64,000 bases of DNA, taken from Cololabis saira. Lineage: Eukaryota > Chordata > Actinopteri > Beloniformes > Belonidae. Shown here piece after piece: positions 24,740 through 37,175 of this stretch. The stretch spans positions 17,777,017 through 17,841,016 of the forward strand of contig NC_084587.1 of the NCBI RefSeq assembly GCF_033807715.1, read 5' to 3'. Position 1 is the stretch's first letter; each line of letters opens with the position of its first letter. A model generated the notes under the pieces. It was given only the letters and a program-made list of their open reading frames with translations. It made no database searches and was not told where the DNA came from. The position numbers were made by a program, and so were the translations under genes.

Positions 24740-26005
24740 ACTCATTAGACAAGTCTGTATAGATCTCAGTGACTGGAGAACTACTTCAAAATTCATAGTC
24801 CAACTTCATGAGGACAAAATGTACAAATGGCTTGAACTTAATTATGAACTTGTTGTGTATATATGACCTTCCTTGTCCCTTTCGGTGCACGTGTTTTTAT
24901 TTCTCTAAAAGTCTTTCTTACAGTGTGAAAGTCAAATGAAAAGGTTTCAATACAATATGCATATGCAAATGTATAATGAAAGACAAAAACAAACCCAAGA
25001 TTGAATTTGTACATGTTTAATGAGAAATGGAGTTTAAGCATTCACCTATAGAATAAAGTGAAAACATTTATATTCAAGATTTGGCGTTTTGATTCAAAAG
25101 CGTGCTTATGCTTTCAAACTTTTGTCTTGGAATGACTTTACTAACACTTCACTAACACTGACTGACTTTCATAAATTCGCCATCGGATTCACGGTACTTG
25201 GACAGTAAATACCAACAGTATTTCTTTTTAATGCTGAAATGGGTTATGGCAGGCACAAAATGATAATAAATCTGCCCCTAAACCTGTCCTAAGTGGGTTT
25301 TGTATCTTGATTAGCTAAACCTCTCAGATGGCTCCTGAAATTATAACAAGCTCAGAGTCTTAACCGATATAATTTAATTTTCAACAAGTGCTTGGCGTCG
25401 GATAAAATCAGCGTGACACTTGTTTATGCAGGAAAAAAATACAAAAAGAGAAGTGGATGTGTAATGTATACTTTTCTTCACTTTAAGCTGGAGCTTACGT
25501 CATGCTTATGTCATATCGGTTATACAAGACAGGAACCCCTGACTAATTAAAACTGAGGGATTTAGGTGCGTCATTGTCTTTATATACTCTACCAAATGCA
25601 AATCACTTCCTTTGATTTGTACATTTTTGTCTTAACAGATACTTCATGTAGTGCTTTCTTTTTTGGTGTACTGTATAAACAGCTCAGCTTCACATGAAAA
25701 CATGCAAAAGGTATGTTGGTCCAGGTGAAGTCTGGTGACTGAAGCACAGAATGAAGTACAGTACATTTGTGAACTAGTCCTTTATCATAATGGCCATACA
25801 TGAGTGCGTATCTGTGAACACTCCAACACTATGGGGAATTAAAAACACTCCAAAAACTACAGCTACAAAAAGCTGCTTTTGAACAAACAAGTGACTTCTG
25901 GATCAATGTCATTTAGATGACGAAATCAGAAGTGATCATGTTTTACATGCAGTGCTACATTTGGTCAAAACTAAAGCAAGATATCAATACAAACAGCTCA
26001 TATTA
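24740..26005. other. No gene or element seen
   Basis: AT-rich DNA with no transposon ends or supported ORFs. Confidence 0.4.
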
Positions 26006-26009
26006 ACTG

Positions 26010-26230
26010 TTGTGTATGGTGGTGGAGAGGTGATGGTTCGGGCTTGATTTGCAGTCGCAGAACCTGGGAAACATTGGGTCATTGAGTGAATGGGTCATTA
26101 CCACACTGCGGCAGACCCTGGTGACAAGCTGCTGGTGAGCGACTCGTTTCAATCAGGCGTGTTGGAGTAGGGAAACGTCTAAAACATGCAGGGCCCTCAA
26201 GGAATGAAATGTTGAACCAGGAGAGGATCC
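26010..26230 (+). repeat. Repeat patch: possible Tc1 transposase scrap plus a dispersed motif
   Basis: 'ggtggtggagaggtgatggt' onward translates as GGGEVMVRA, stop, FAVAEPG, reminiscent of the GGGSVMVWACF-type segment of Tc1 transposases. Downstream, 'gtgttggagtagggaaacgt' and 'ctaaaacatgcagggccctc' form a motif common in fish repeats. Both are short and decayed. Confidence 0.3.
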
Positions 26231-28760
26231 CTAGGACCCACTGAAGAGATTAAATCCCTGTCAGCACACCTGGGATTCACACTATACCCTCCTGGAAGAG
26301 GTGGAAGAGATGGCTGGGAAGGGAGAAGTCTGGGCCTTTCTGCTTCAGCTGTCGTCCCTGACAACCAAACCTCTATAAGTGGAAGCTAATACATGCAGAG
26401 ACCAATGTTGGCTTCAGTTTCCATATCTATTCTAGTTCAACCCTGAGGGTTCTTCGAGGTTCTGGTGTTGTTTCATCTTGATGTTACGCCTTCATCCAGA
26501 GTTTGTGAGGCACCACAGTTTGGTTGCTGACCCGGTCAAGACTTTAACGGACTTTGGCTGTTTCACTCTTACCTGCCTCAGAGGCATCTCCCATCTTGAC
26601 TTTGTAATTCCAACCCATCCTTGGCACAGATGTTCCTGCGAACTGTTCCAGCTACCCGGCTACGGTGTTTTTCGATTTACATGCACACACGCAGCAATTA
26701 GACGAGGTGTCCATCTGGCAGTTTGTGCATGGCTTCTTTGTGAGTATGAGTGCATCAGTAGGGGTTTGTGACTAATGGGGTCATTATTGATGCTGAGTCA
26801 GGATTACTGCTGATTGCAGTGGTTGGATAGCAACCTACCGAGTGTGCAAATATGTTCAGAACCGACGCATACACATGCACGCATGCACACTCACTCTGTT
26901 CTGTGTCTTGCTCTCACACATAGACAAACACACACACATTTTCATTTCTTTAGATTCTCAAAGGTACACTCATGCACACCTCAGCTAATGAACTTACTCA
27001 TCCAGACTTCCCTCTGTCAACCTCTCTAGACCTTTTACACACAAGCACAAGCATGCAAAAAGATGCACAAACACCTCTCTATTACCAGGCAGACAACTGC
27101 TGTACTGACAAATCAGTCATCCCTTTATTTACTGACGTCAACAGTCTTTACAGAAAGCTTACAGACAGTTAAATCTGTTTATTTATAAACAATATTACAT
27201 CCAACACAGGAAGTCAAATACTGTGTGACGCCTGAAAGAAAATGTTATCTAACAGAGAGAATGGGAAAAATAAATAGAAATAGCATAAAGTAAGTGTGAA
27301 TAAAATCAAAGGAGTTTTTTCTTTTTGGAGACATAATCTGCAAACACCATTTTAACACAATTTTTACTTCATTGAATATCAAGTTTGAGAGAAATATTTG
27401 GTTGAAAAATATAATTTAACTGTATTTTTGTGGAAATACATACAGTCTGCAATTACAGTGTTAAATAATTAACTCTTTAAAAAGTGTTAAAGTAACACTA
27501 TTAAAAGAGCGTTCAGTGTACAGTATATGTGTCCATTCAGTGTTATCCGTGGCACTTTTGCTCTTTTACTATAAGTACGAATGTTCTTTGCTGGTATTTT
27601 TAAGCATTGAATTTGAACTGAAGACATTACATTAAAGCCGTAGATCCTTAGCTGTAAAAGTTGCCAAGGATTTGGTGATTCTCTTTCCTGTCTTGGATGG
27701 GAGCACAAAGTTGACACCTCTTTGTTAGATTGTGGCTGGTCAGTTGATCTGGTTTTCATTTGTGAGGTGGAGGACTTAGTTATTGGTAAAATCAAAGTCC
27801 ATTTTTACAAAGCAAATTTTAGACACTTGGGGCATTTTATCTAGTTTTTTTGAAGCCAGAACGTTGTCCACATGTCTCCATTCGAGACACCTGATTACGT
27901 TCTTTCTTTTTTTACTTTGCACCTGTGTTTACACCTGGCATTAAAATGTCTTGGCTGAGCGGATTTGACTTTTCCGCTTTATATGCAAGTAAGCACCTGT
28001 TATTTTCACTTGCAAACACCACGCTTGAAAAGCAACATTTTTCTGAAGCATTTATCACTATTTAACTGAAATTCTCTCTACATGTCAATAGTAAACAATT
28101 GATTAAATGGTATCAAGACCAAACAAAAAATATCAATCCCCTGTGAGCAACAGGCTCTAAACACCATCAACCATTGTGTGTGTGTGACCCAAACAAAGTC
28201 ATTAGTTCTTTGCTTATCTGTCATGTTCTGTTTTTTCCTAAACATGCAGGTCTGAAGGAAGAGATTTGTACTTTTAAAGTGTGACTTTTAAAAACTCCCG
28301 ACTGACTCTTAGGCTGCTGGTTTGTTCCAACAATTCCCAACTTTTAAGGAGAGAGGAATTTTGCTCAGAATGCTCAAATGTTGAGAAATACATTATTTTC
28401 CCTCACAACTGACATAGCTTTAATGGTCACCTTCTGTTTTGATAGCTTTTCTTTAGCCCATGCTTCTTTAAAGCTCACCTCCTAAAAGTCTTTGCACATG
28501 TAGCAAAACATCTCCACTAATACAACATTTATTGAAACAAATTTCTACTAGAGATTTTCAAGTGTCTAATTGAAGGGCCTCAAGCGGGACTGGAGGCGTT
28601 TCATCTCATCTGTCTGAAACACAGTAGATGTCTACTTTCGCTTCTCTATGATCAACCAAAGATTCACATAAACAGGGTTCTGGTAGAGCTTAGCATCCAA
28701 GTCTATTTTCCGTAATCATCAAGTCTATTTTTTTTTAACTTGTCACTGGATCTCACGTTG
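26231..28760. other. No gene seen; short self-complementary motif near 27450-27520
   Basis: 'acagtgttaaataattaact', then 'agtgttaaagtaacacta', is partly palindromic and resembles the end of a small DNA element, but no second end or TSD was found. The rest is unique-looking AT-rich DNA. Confidence 0.35.
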
Positions 28761-28769
28761 CATGTATTA

Positions 28770-29807
28770 TAGGGGTGTAACGATACACTAATCTCACGAT
28801 ACGGTACGATACACGATATTGAGGTCACGATAACGATACAATACGATAGCAGTATTTTTTTAACAACCTTGAATGAGGAACATATGACTGGAAAAAATTG
28901 TCTTTTATTTGAAAGACACAAAATACAAAACAATTCTGTGCATTTGCCCTATTGTTACAGTTTGTAATGCTTTATAACTGTTTAAGTTTTAAAGAGAAAG
29001 CCAGGCCAACCATTTTCCACAAACTGAACTAAAAGTAAATGTCAGGTTTGCATTATGCATCTTCAGTTTCATACAAGTACAAATATTTTGCCACAAACTG
29101 AATAGTTTCTCTCATGTATGATTTGACTTTTTTCTTTTCCATAAATTTAACAACTAAAATTAAATAAATAAATAAAAGTAAATAAATACATACAATTTTA
29201 CATCATAAAAAGATGAATTCATGCTCACCTTATAAGTGTAAGAGGAGATTTATTTTTGTTAAGGTTATTTTGGTAATTCAGGGTTCATTATTTTATAAAT
29301 ATATTCTTTATATTCTGATGTAAATCGGGGACTATAATGACACTACAGTTTATCTGTAGTGATTAGTCTGTTTTAAATTGGGCGGAGTGATACAGCACTA
29401 GGTGTTGTGTTGATGTTCTAAAATCCTACGCTGTTGAGCGGACATTAAAGTACACTCCAACTCGGAAGAAGTTTTCCCGTCTTTATCCTACTCACGACCC
29501 GAAAAAGGTTTAATTTAATAAGGTAAGGCTTAACTCTACACCAGACTTAAAAGTTCAGAGCTCAAAACCCCGCTAGAGTCCCGTGATCGGGACCGCAAAA
29601 AGGTACTACTTTCTTCTGAGCGGAGTAAGATTTTGGTCCGCGGGTCGAGGCGCCGTCGCCACGCGCGGTCGGATGTGCGTTACTAGTCAACACAATAGAT
29701 TAATATTAATAACCCAATATAGAGATACAGTTTGTCACCTCCACGAGACGTTTCGTAGCGTTTTTGTATCGCGAAATTTCGTGGCACGATATATTGTTAC
29801 ACCCCTA
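28770..29807. mobile_element. Nonautonomous hAT element, 1,038 bp, perfect TSD
   Basis: It starts taggggtgtaacgatac and ends gttacaccccta, flanked by the identical 8-mer atgtatta (28762-28769 and 29808-29815). The left subterminal region is rich in cgata ('tcacgataacgatacaata'), and the right end shows 'gtatcgcgaaatttcgtggc'. The internal ORF of 81 codons on plus (29583-29828) runs out through the right TIR and is not a transposase. Its intact TSD suggests a fairly recent insertion. Confidence 0.94.
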
Positions 29808-29819
29808 ATGTATTACTTT

Positions 29820-30738
29820 TTTCAGTGAGTATTTCGTGTACGTGTGATAACAGAATCCAGAATTTTTCATTGTGTGCAGTCAAATTAATGGCTACTGGTG
29901 CAAATATCCTGCAGAGTCTCAGCGTTTCTCCTGGTATAAACGAGTACTTTTGCAAATCTTCTGCTCTTGGATTTCTGGTTTCCACCCTCGTGGAGTGTGG
30001 TGAGACATCACTGTAAGAAAAAGAACAAAAAGAAAACCCTCTGTCCAAGCTAATAGGTTTTCCGATTTTCCAGATACTGTGCTCATGATGCATCTTGGGT
30101 AATAACTAGTTGTTTCTGCTCATTAAGATTTGAAGGCATTCTTTTATGCCCAATTCTCTTGAGGTCCCGTCGCACCATTTCACTTGAGTTGAGATTTGGA
30201 CTTTGACTTCTTTAATGATTCTGCTGGCGTGTTTGTTCCACAAAATGTGTCCCAAGCTTTAGCTCATAGACAGTTGACCTCAGGTATTACTCAAGAATAC
30301 TTTGGGGTACACAGCTGCTGTGGCTGCAAAACAAATGTGAATCATCAGCCCTAAGCTGCCGCCCTCGAAAATTGGTATAAGGGGTTTCATTTGAATGTGC
30401 TGTGTTTTCAGCAAAAACCTTGATCCACTTTGATCTTCTTCTGTGCAAGTTCTGTTCTTTGTTTAGATGGAATTTTGCAAACCTATGCAGTACTTTTATG
30501 TTTATTTAAGAAAAAGAACATGGCAACATTTAGATATTCCTCAAGATGTAACTTAAGATGTAATATTTGGTATGTTTTTGTTTTTTTTTAACAATTTCTC
30601 CTACTCTTTAACAGTCTGACCTTAAGCTTCACTCCTGGGACCTGCACTCCTAGTTTTTACTCCTGTTATAATATTTGTACTGTAGAATAATGAACTACAA
30701 ATTGTTTTGAAATCTAACCCTTTCATAGCTCATCTTAA
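29820..30738. other. No gene or element seen
   Basis: Unique-looking DNA between two mobile elements. Overlapping ORFs at 29797-30093 on both strands have no recognisable motif. Confidence 0.4.
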
Positions 30739-30740
30739 GT

Positions 30741-31115
30741 TTAAAGGAGCTTGAGGCCGGATTGTGGCAGGATTTATGAAAAAAATCCATATACATTTTA
30801 AGTTTTCTAGTAATAATGTCAGATGAAGCGTTCCAAACCCAAAATAATGAGCCCTCTAGTGTATCTCTCCTTTGCCTTGAACAGGCTGTGTGCTGCAAAA
30901 TGTGCTGCAATTCGGTCCCGAATTTCCCGTGCTGGGCTGCGGATGTGACGTCACATGACGCTGCATGTACGTTCTCCCCGTTCTCCCCGTTCTCCCCGTT
31001 CTCCCCGTTCTCCCGTGCCGGCTTCACTGTTGGCTGCAGTACCCCCAACGGCCGTCGTGGTGAAGGGTGGCGCTAGAGAGTCTCATTTCTTAAAAGGAGC
31101 CTCAAGCTCCTTTAA
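30741..31115. mobile_element. 375 bp TTAA-flanked nonautonomous DNA element, copy 1
   Basis: The ends are TTAA + aggagcttgaggc and gcctcaagctcct + TTAA. A close copy lies at 62476-62823 with different flanking DNA, which fixes the element's limits. TTAA is the target of piggyBac elements, but a TA target (Tc1/mariner) with one extra matching base each side is not excluded. The interior holds 'gatgtgacgtcacatgacgc' (a CRE-like palindrome) and a 9 bp ctccccgtt array of four units (30971-31012). The GENGENG/SPFSPFS ORFs are artefacts of that array. Confidence 0.88.
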
Positions 31116-31119
31116 GGAT

Positions 31120-33660
31120 AGCAACAACCACCTCTCTAAGATGAGTGCTAATGTCTTACCTCCTTGACATTGTTAACAAACACTGAATGCTTCAAACCAG
31201 CAAATTGACACAACTTCTATAGGCATGATCAACTGCTGTTGACCTTTATTCTGACAAAAGGTAGTTATTTAGTTTTTTTTTACAAGCACCACATCTCAAT
31301 TTCTCTGAAGTATTTGCTAAATAATTAATTGCGCAAGGTAATACATCAGTTATTTTCTATCTGAGATTGCTTTTAACTAATTTTAAAACCTGATAAGGAA
31401 CAGATGGCTTTTCCACTGCATCCGGATACATAAAATATTAGATGTGAAATGGCTGTATATCTTGTTTTTTTCAACTTGGTGCTGGTTTTATATTTTTCCT
31501 TTCCCTGTTTCCTGTCGTTTCAATATGCTTCCAGGAGTGCGGCTCTGTGACACATGGACTACACTCTCAGAAATGTTTATTCCCAATAACATCGTAGCGT
31601 TGTAGCCGCGGGTTTTAATTTAAAACACGAGAGGTACGTCACATGTGTGTATAGCTGTGTGTGTGTGGATTCGGCAGTCTTCGTAGATTCAAAATCCAGT
31701 CTTTTATGAAGTTTTGCTGCTCTGGGCAGACCATTAACATTTCATGTCATCCTGGCTCACTGTCTGTACAACTTTAATGGGCATAAAGCAGCAAGTCCCT
31801 GTCTGAGAAAGCCATGCTATAGTCTGTATTAACAGACCCTGTTGGCCATGAGACATTAAAGTACCATTCCAGCCTGGTATTTGGATGTTTCTTCAAGGTT
31901 CAGCCTCTGTTCCGCTTCCTCCACTATTCAAATGCATTTTTATTTGAAATGATTGATTGAATTTCTTCAAATCGTCCAGCATTATGGAGATAAAATGTGT
32001 TTTTTTTTATAGTTTTATATTGTATTTAGACATGGGGGGAACTAAAGAAACGACATTTTCAAGGATTCTGACCAGAAATGTAACAAGGACCAAAAGAAGT
32101 TTTGATTTCTTTACGTACAGATGGGTCTTTGTGTCGTTCCTGCACAGAGTTTCCAATAGAAAGATCCTATTTTCAAAAATAACCGCTCAGTGCCCCCTCG
32201 TTGTGGTTTGGTTTTGCTGTGTTTTTGCTTTGTCCTCAGTGTGAACTCATGTCCCACTGAGAGTGTCTCACAAGTCCAGTTCTTTCTGGAACTAAACATA
32301 AAGAGAATTTATGGTTATCAAATAAAATGTGATTTTCAACTTCTGAAGTGAAAATCTCCTCGCATGTCTTTCAAGGAGCTTATAATCCCCCCTCAATTGT
32401 TTACCCGATGCCTCTGCGGGTTAACATAACATTGACGTACGAGTCGGGTCCAAGTCGTGGTGTTTTGTTTTGAAAAATCACCAGATTCTCCATGTCTTCC
32501 TCGTGCTTGACTTTCTGCAGTCTTGATATGGTTTATAGACTGATGTTTCTGGACTTGACTGGCATTTTTAATGCAGCAGACTTCACGGTTGCTTTTGCGA
32601 CACTTCTTAAAGGTGATTCACCACGCTGGGTGAGATCCAGGGGGTAGCAGATTATTACAGCACTTCAGTGTTTGTTTGTTTGTTTTTTTTTTTTTTGGTT
32701 TGTTAATTTTCCATTGAGACTATAGTACAAGCCAAGGCTACAGGATATTGTCAATTCAATGGTGTCTAGATGTAACCGATACCTTATATCTGTTTAATCT
32801 GTTCATTTGTCCATTTATATATCGTTCCCAATCTCCAGGATGTGAAATTTCCGTCAGTCAGCCCTTGCGATGAAGAATTCAAATTCTTTTCTCATGAGGA
32901 GACACTTGAGTTTTTATGTAGATGCTATATTCATGATGATAAACATAACGTTAAAATCGGACTCTACGGGTGGTAGCTGAGGAGGAGGTTGGTTTTTAAG
33001 CAAACTTGGCAGACGAGAGACATCAGAAGGCATGTGAGATACAGCTACCTCCTCCTCCTCCTCCGTGAACAGAGCTACAGTATGAAGGAGATTCTGCCGG
33101 CGGAGGGTTGAAAGTGAGCAAAAAAACATTACGCAAGACGTCTGCCTAAAGTACCTCCAAAGGAATTCCCTCACATCAGGAATGCATGACAGAGTTTCCT
33201 TAAACTTCCCACATACTGTATTTGTACTTAGAGTCAACAGATAACTGTTTATATTTGAGGATAATTATGCTGATTATAATACAATGAAAGGAAGAAGTAA
33301 TACCATTTATTTTTGGAAGTGTCAACACTTACGGTAAGTCTGGACAGACATGGATGTAAACTGCAACTTCTTCTGCAGCCCGAGGTGTGTAATTTGGCCT
33401 CTCAACAAAACTTTCTACAGAAAAGTCTTACAATATGTGGGCATTAAATTTGTTTTCTTTTAAATCTTTTTTACCTCAGTTTTGAAAAATTGTTTTAATG
33501 CCTTTAGACAAGTTGATAACAGGTTCATTTGCAGGGTTTTTTTATATTATTTTAAGACTTTGGCATCCCAGTCTGCTCTCATTCCAGCGATCATAAATAC
33601 TTCACTCATAGAAAGAGTTCCTGGTGTCAGAAATGAATACAGGGGGAGGATTTCTCTATC
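31120..33660. other. No gene or element seen
   Basis: Long unique-looking stretch, AT-rich, with a T run at 32684-32697 and a short (cct)n at 33049-33063. ORFs up to 107 codons show no family resemblance. Confidence 0.4.
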
Positions 33661-33672
33661 ATTTTTAGCCAC

Positions 33673-34063
33673 CCATTGATCCATCAATCCATTCATCCAC
33701 CTTCTTATCCCAGTTCAGGTCACAGGAGCAGTATCCTAAGCAGGGAGTCCCAACCTTCTCTCTTCCCAGCTACCTCCTCCTGCTCCTCCGGATGATAGGA
33801 GGAACACCAAGGTGTTTCCTGGCCAGCCAAGAAATATGATCTGTCCAGCAGGTCCTAGGTCTGCCTCGGGGCACCCTCCAAGGTGTGCGAGTCCGCTACA
33901 CCTCCCCTGGGAGGTTGCCACGAGGCATTCTAACCAGGTGTCCGAAACATCCTAGCCTACTCCTTCCTTTTAGTCCTGTGGAAGGACTTGGAGCAAAGAG
34001 TATAGACTGGGGTTTTTCGGACACCCTTTTTTCTAATAGAGTCCAACAACCTTGTGGACCAAA
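33673..34063 (-). pseudogene. LINE C-terminal coding remnant (minus strand)
   Basis: Read on the minus strand, this gives 'RLGCFGHLVRMPRGNLPGEV', a stop, then 'RTRTPWRVPRGRPRTCWTDH' and 'ISWLARKHLGVPP'. That order (FGHLVRMP, basic GRPRT segment, W-D-ISxLA, GVPP) is the region after the reverse transcriptase in a common family of fish non-LTR retrotransposons. Only the C-terminal part survives; the RT and endonuclease are absent and there is at least one in-frame stop. The plus strand ends in 'ccattgatccatcaatccattcatcca', a typical simple-repeat tail. The inference is from motif order alone. Confidence 0.6.
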
Positions 34064-34075
34064 TTCACTTCTAAC

Positions 34076-34883
34076 TAGGGTTGCCACCCGTCCCGTAAAA
34101 TACGGAATTGTCCTTTATTTGAGAAAAAAATGTTGCGTCCCGTATTGAACTAATACGGGACACGATTTGTACCGTATTTTCATTAACTTTTACACCATAT
34201 TCTAGTTGAATCATTGAAATAAATGAACCTTTACACCATATTCTAGTTGAATTATTGAAATAAATTAACTTTTACACCATATTCTAGTTGAATTATTGAA
34301 ATAAGTTAACTTTTACACCATATTCTAGTTGAATTATTGAAATAAATTAACTTTTACACCATATTCTAGTTGAATTATTGAAATAAATTAACTTTTACAC
34401 CATATTCTAGTTTAATTATTGAAATAAGTTAACTTTTACACCATATTCTAGTTGAATTATTGAAATAAATTAACTTTTACACCATATTCTAGTTGAATTA
34501 TTGAAATAAATTAACTTTTACACCATATTCTAGTTGAATTATTGAAATAAATTAACTTTTACACCATATTCTAGTTGAATTATTGAAATAAATTAACTTT
34601 TACACCATATTCTTCACCTGTAGGCTATATTATACATCTGGGCTGATGTGGACATACATAGCATAGGAGGATATTTCAGTTGCTAGTATGGTTGGCTGTC
34701 TGTACAGTCATGCAAGTTCAATGCTATTAAAGCACTTTAAACTTTAAATCAAAGCATTTAGTTTTTTCATATAAAATAAACACATTTTTATTCAGTTTAG
34801 AAGTTTTGGGGCTTTTTTTTTGGCTCCTGCGCTGCTGAAATCAGGGCGTCCCTTATTTCTATTTCTGACAGGTGGCAACCCTA
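34076..34883. mobile_element. hAT element with perfect TSD and internal minisatellite
   Basis: The ends tagggttgccacc and ggtggcaaccta-type (ggtggcaacccta) are exact inverted repeats, flanked by the 8-mer cttctaac (34068-34075 and 34884-34891). The subterminal 'cgtcccgtaaaatacggaat' on the left and 'cagggcgtcccttatttcta' on the right are characteristic of a teleost hAT family. About half the interior is a 41 bp tandem array. No transposase is encoded. Confidence 0.94.
34183..34613. repeat. 41 bp minisatellite, about 10.4 units
   Basis: 'tacaccatattctagttgaa' begins at 34191, 34232, 34273, 34314 and so on to 34601, exactly every 41 bp. Units differ by single bases (tgaatc/tgaatt, aaatga/aagtta/aaatta). 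The first unit is the most diverged and the last is cut short. It lies wholly inside the hAT at 34076-34883. Confidence 0.97.
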
Positions 34884-34891
34884 CTTCTAAC

Positions 34892-35630
34892 TGCTTATAT
34901 TCACAATCTCATTCTTATTGTGAATGTCCACAGTCTGTGACCAACGGTGAGAGTAGAGCAGTGAAACAGAGCCTTACCTTTTGGCAAACATTTGCTTCAC
35001 CAGAGCAAACCATTACACCAGATGGTCGTTTTAGACAGGCTGAATAAAAATGATTAATTTGTAGAACCTGTGTTTTGAATCACACCATAATCCTAACTGT
35101 TAGATGTTGTACCTACTTCCCAAAAAACCTGCTTATTCTGAAAACATGGACATGGACATGAAAAATGTGCAGCTTAAATTGCAGTTACCAGTATTGCAGT
35201 AATCTCTGAGGTGCCAAAGGCTTTTACAGAGCTGCAGGATGAGATTCAAAGAGAATACATTCAGATTCTTTTTCTCTGATCACAAATGCTAAATGAAAGA
35301 ATTTTTTTTTTCCCCAAGACTTCTCCTGAGCATTTATTTAGGTTTTCTACAAACCATGGAGTCAAATTCCCACCATAGTTCCTCTTGTACTGCTCGACTT
35401 GATAAACCACACAGTTTCACAGTAACACTAAAAAATATTGCCCTTATTAGATACATTTTGTTGCTGTTTTCAAGTCTTCACTACACCGGCTTCCACTATT
35501 TCTCAACGGACACTGAAAACTCAGGGTTTTCAACTTCTAATTGGGAAGGAATATTGGAGAAAATGCCAACAGGAAGTCATATTCATTAATTGGGAACAAC
35601 AATTAAACACTGACCATCTTACTTCCAGAT
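34892..35630. other. No gene or element seen
   Basis: Mixed AT-rich DNA. ORFs of 75-98 codons here have no motif and run into the retroposon tail at the right. Confidence 0.4.
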
Positions 35631-35634
35631 TGAG

Positions 35635-35895
35635 ATACTCCAGATCCTCCGGCAGAAGGGTGGGTCCCCCCTTAAGAGCCTGGTCCTGCTCATGGTTTCT
35701 TCCTTCCTAAAGGGGAGTTTTTCCTTGCCACTTTTTGGCTTAAGGCGTTTCTCCTACTAGGGGAGTTTTAACCTGGCATTGTTTATGAAATAATTGCTTG
35801 GGGGTCATGTTCTGGGTCTCTGGAAAGCGCCTAGAGACAACTTTAGTTGTATTGACGCTACGTATATAAATAAAATTGAATTGAATTGAATTAAA
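35635..35895 (+). repeat. Retroposon 3' end with (TTGAA)n tail
   Basis: 'gcctggtcctgctcatggtt', 'gagtttttccttgccact', 'tctctggaaagcgcctagag', 'acaactttagttgtatt' and 'ataaataaaattgaattgaa' follow one another as in a very common teleost L2-type 3' UTR. The pentanucleotide tail confirms orientation. Confidence 0.75.
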
Positions 35896-35919
35896 TTGAG
35901 GGTTGTGTATAACTAAGAT

Positions 35920-36160
35920 TTGTTGCAGTTCAACGATTGGCCACAAGAAGCTGGCTCCAAAAATGAGTCAATATCCACTGACTCCCATGTAAAAATGTCC
36001 AAATCTAGAGCAGAAATACACACGTTTACAGCCCGGTTCAAAAAAACATTTTGGTCTTAATCGACTGAATTCCCACCCATGACAACTCTGAGGGGGTTGA
36101 AGTTTTTGCTAGCATGCCAGGAGAATTTATACCAAGCAATACATTTATTTCTCTTTTTTT
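35920..36160 (+). repeat. Dispersed repeat family R1, plus copy
   Basis: 'gcagttcaacgattggccac', 'gagtcaatatccactgactc', 'atgtccaaatctagagcaga', 'acattttggtcttaat' and 'cacccatgacaactctgagg' align in order with 22050-22260. Confidence 0.75.
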
Positions 36161-36329
36161 TTTTTTACCTTGTCTGCACACATATTAATGTTTGATACCA
36201 TGACGGTAGAAACCGAAGGCATATATATGTGCATTATTACTATATTTAATATATATACATATATATACGCATACATATGCATACACATACATAAATATAC
36301 ACATACAAACCCAGTGATTTTTTTTTGGG

Positions 36330-36565
36330 GGGGGGGGTGACGACATCCACTGCCAATCCAGGAAGCAGGAACACACGGAGGCACACGTCAAGCACTGGAA
36401 ATCTGCAACAAAAAACCACAAACAAAACACAAAACCGACACGGAGCCGACCAAAACACGAACAGCAATCGACCTAAATTTTGAGATCTGATCGCAGTCTG
36501 AGCTAAGCTACCGCTACCGCTACCTAACCCCAAAAACTACAGAGCAAGCATGCAGGTGAACAAGC

Positions 36566-36568
<3 letters not shown>
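36330..36568 (+). repeat. Dispersed retroposon-like repeat R2, copy 1, leading into TG satellite
   Basis: 'gacgacatccactgccaatc', 'cactggaaatctgcaac', 'aaaaaccacaaacaaaacac', 'aaccccaaaaactaca' and 'catgcaggtgaacaagccag' match, in order, blocks at 43555-43790. Both copies run into GT-rich DNA, here the large array at 36570. R2 is my label; the family class is unknown. Confidence 0.6.
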
Positions 36569-36569
<1 letters not shown>

Positions 36570-36623
<54 letters not shown>

Positions 36624-36678
36624 TTGTGTGGCTGTGTATGTGTGTGTGCATGTGTGTATATGTATGTGACTGAGTGGC

Positions 36679-36724
<46 letters not shown>

Positions 36725-36749
36725 CGTGAGTGTGTATATGTCAATGTAG

Positions 36750-36785
<36 letters not shown>

Positions 36786-36844
36786 ATATGTTTGTGTGGC
36801 TGTGTATGTGTGTGTGTGTATATGTATGTGACTGAGTGACTATA

Positions 36845-36878
<34 letters not shown>

Positions 36879-36903
36879 CGTGAGTGTGTATATGTCTATG
36901 TAG

Positions 36904-36950
<47 letters not shown>
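36570..36950. repeat. Long TG satellite with a duplicated ~154-168 bp higher-order unit
   Basis: Runs of TG are separated by 'tgtttgtgtggctgtgtatg' (36621 and 36789), 'tatgtatgtgactgagtg' and 'tgtgcgtgagtgtgtatatg', each present twice in the same order. 'tagctatg' recurs at 36747 and 36901. The array is therefore a tandem duplication of a compound block, not just slippage. Confidence 0.93.
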
Positions 36951-36951
<1 letters not shown>

Positions 36952-37029
36952 ATCCAAACAAAGCGCCACCTGAAGTGTATCTATAGTGGGGGAGGGGGGG
37001 AATGAGATGTGGTGGCTGTGTGTGAATGA

Positions 37030-37175
37030 CCATTAGGGGGACCTCCAAAAATGGTCCAACTTCATAGGAGATATAAACATATTTATGGTCTGGTACACAA
37101 AATGGGTTTTGTCTCCATAGCTGGATTTCACATCCAAGACAACTTAACAAGGGGGAATGTTTTACATTCTTCATC
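37030..37175 (+). repeat. Dispersed repeat family R1, plus fragment
   Basis: 'aaatggtccaacttcatagg', 'aaacatatttatggtctggt', 'acaaaatgggttttgtctcc' and 'tttcacatccaagacaactt' correspond to the 'acagcccggttcaa...ttttggtctt...cccatgacaact' half of R1 at 36030-36085. Confidence 0.55.

Noticed and set aside
30695..31076. ORFs on both strands containing GENGENG or SPFSPF
   Set aside because: They come from the 9 bp array in a TTAA-flanked element; the second copy at 62476 changes the repeat number, as expected of noncoding DNA.
34183..34613. CRISPR-like regular repeats
   Set aside because: The 41 bp units are directly adjacent with no variable spacers, in a eukaryotic transposon; it is a minisatellite.
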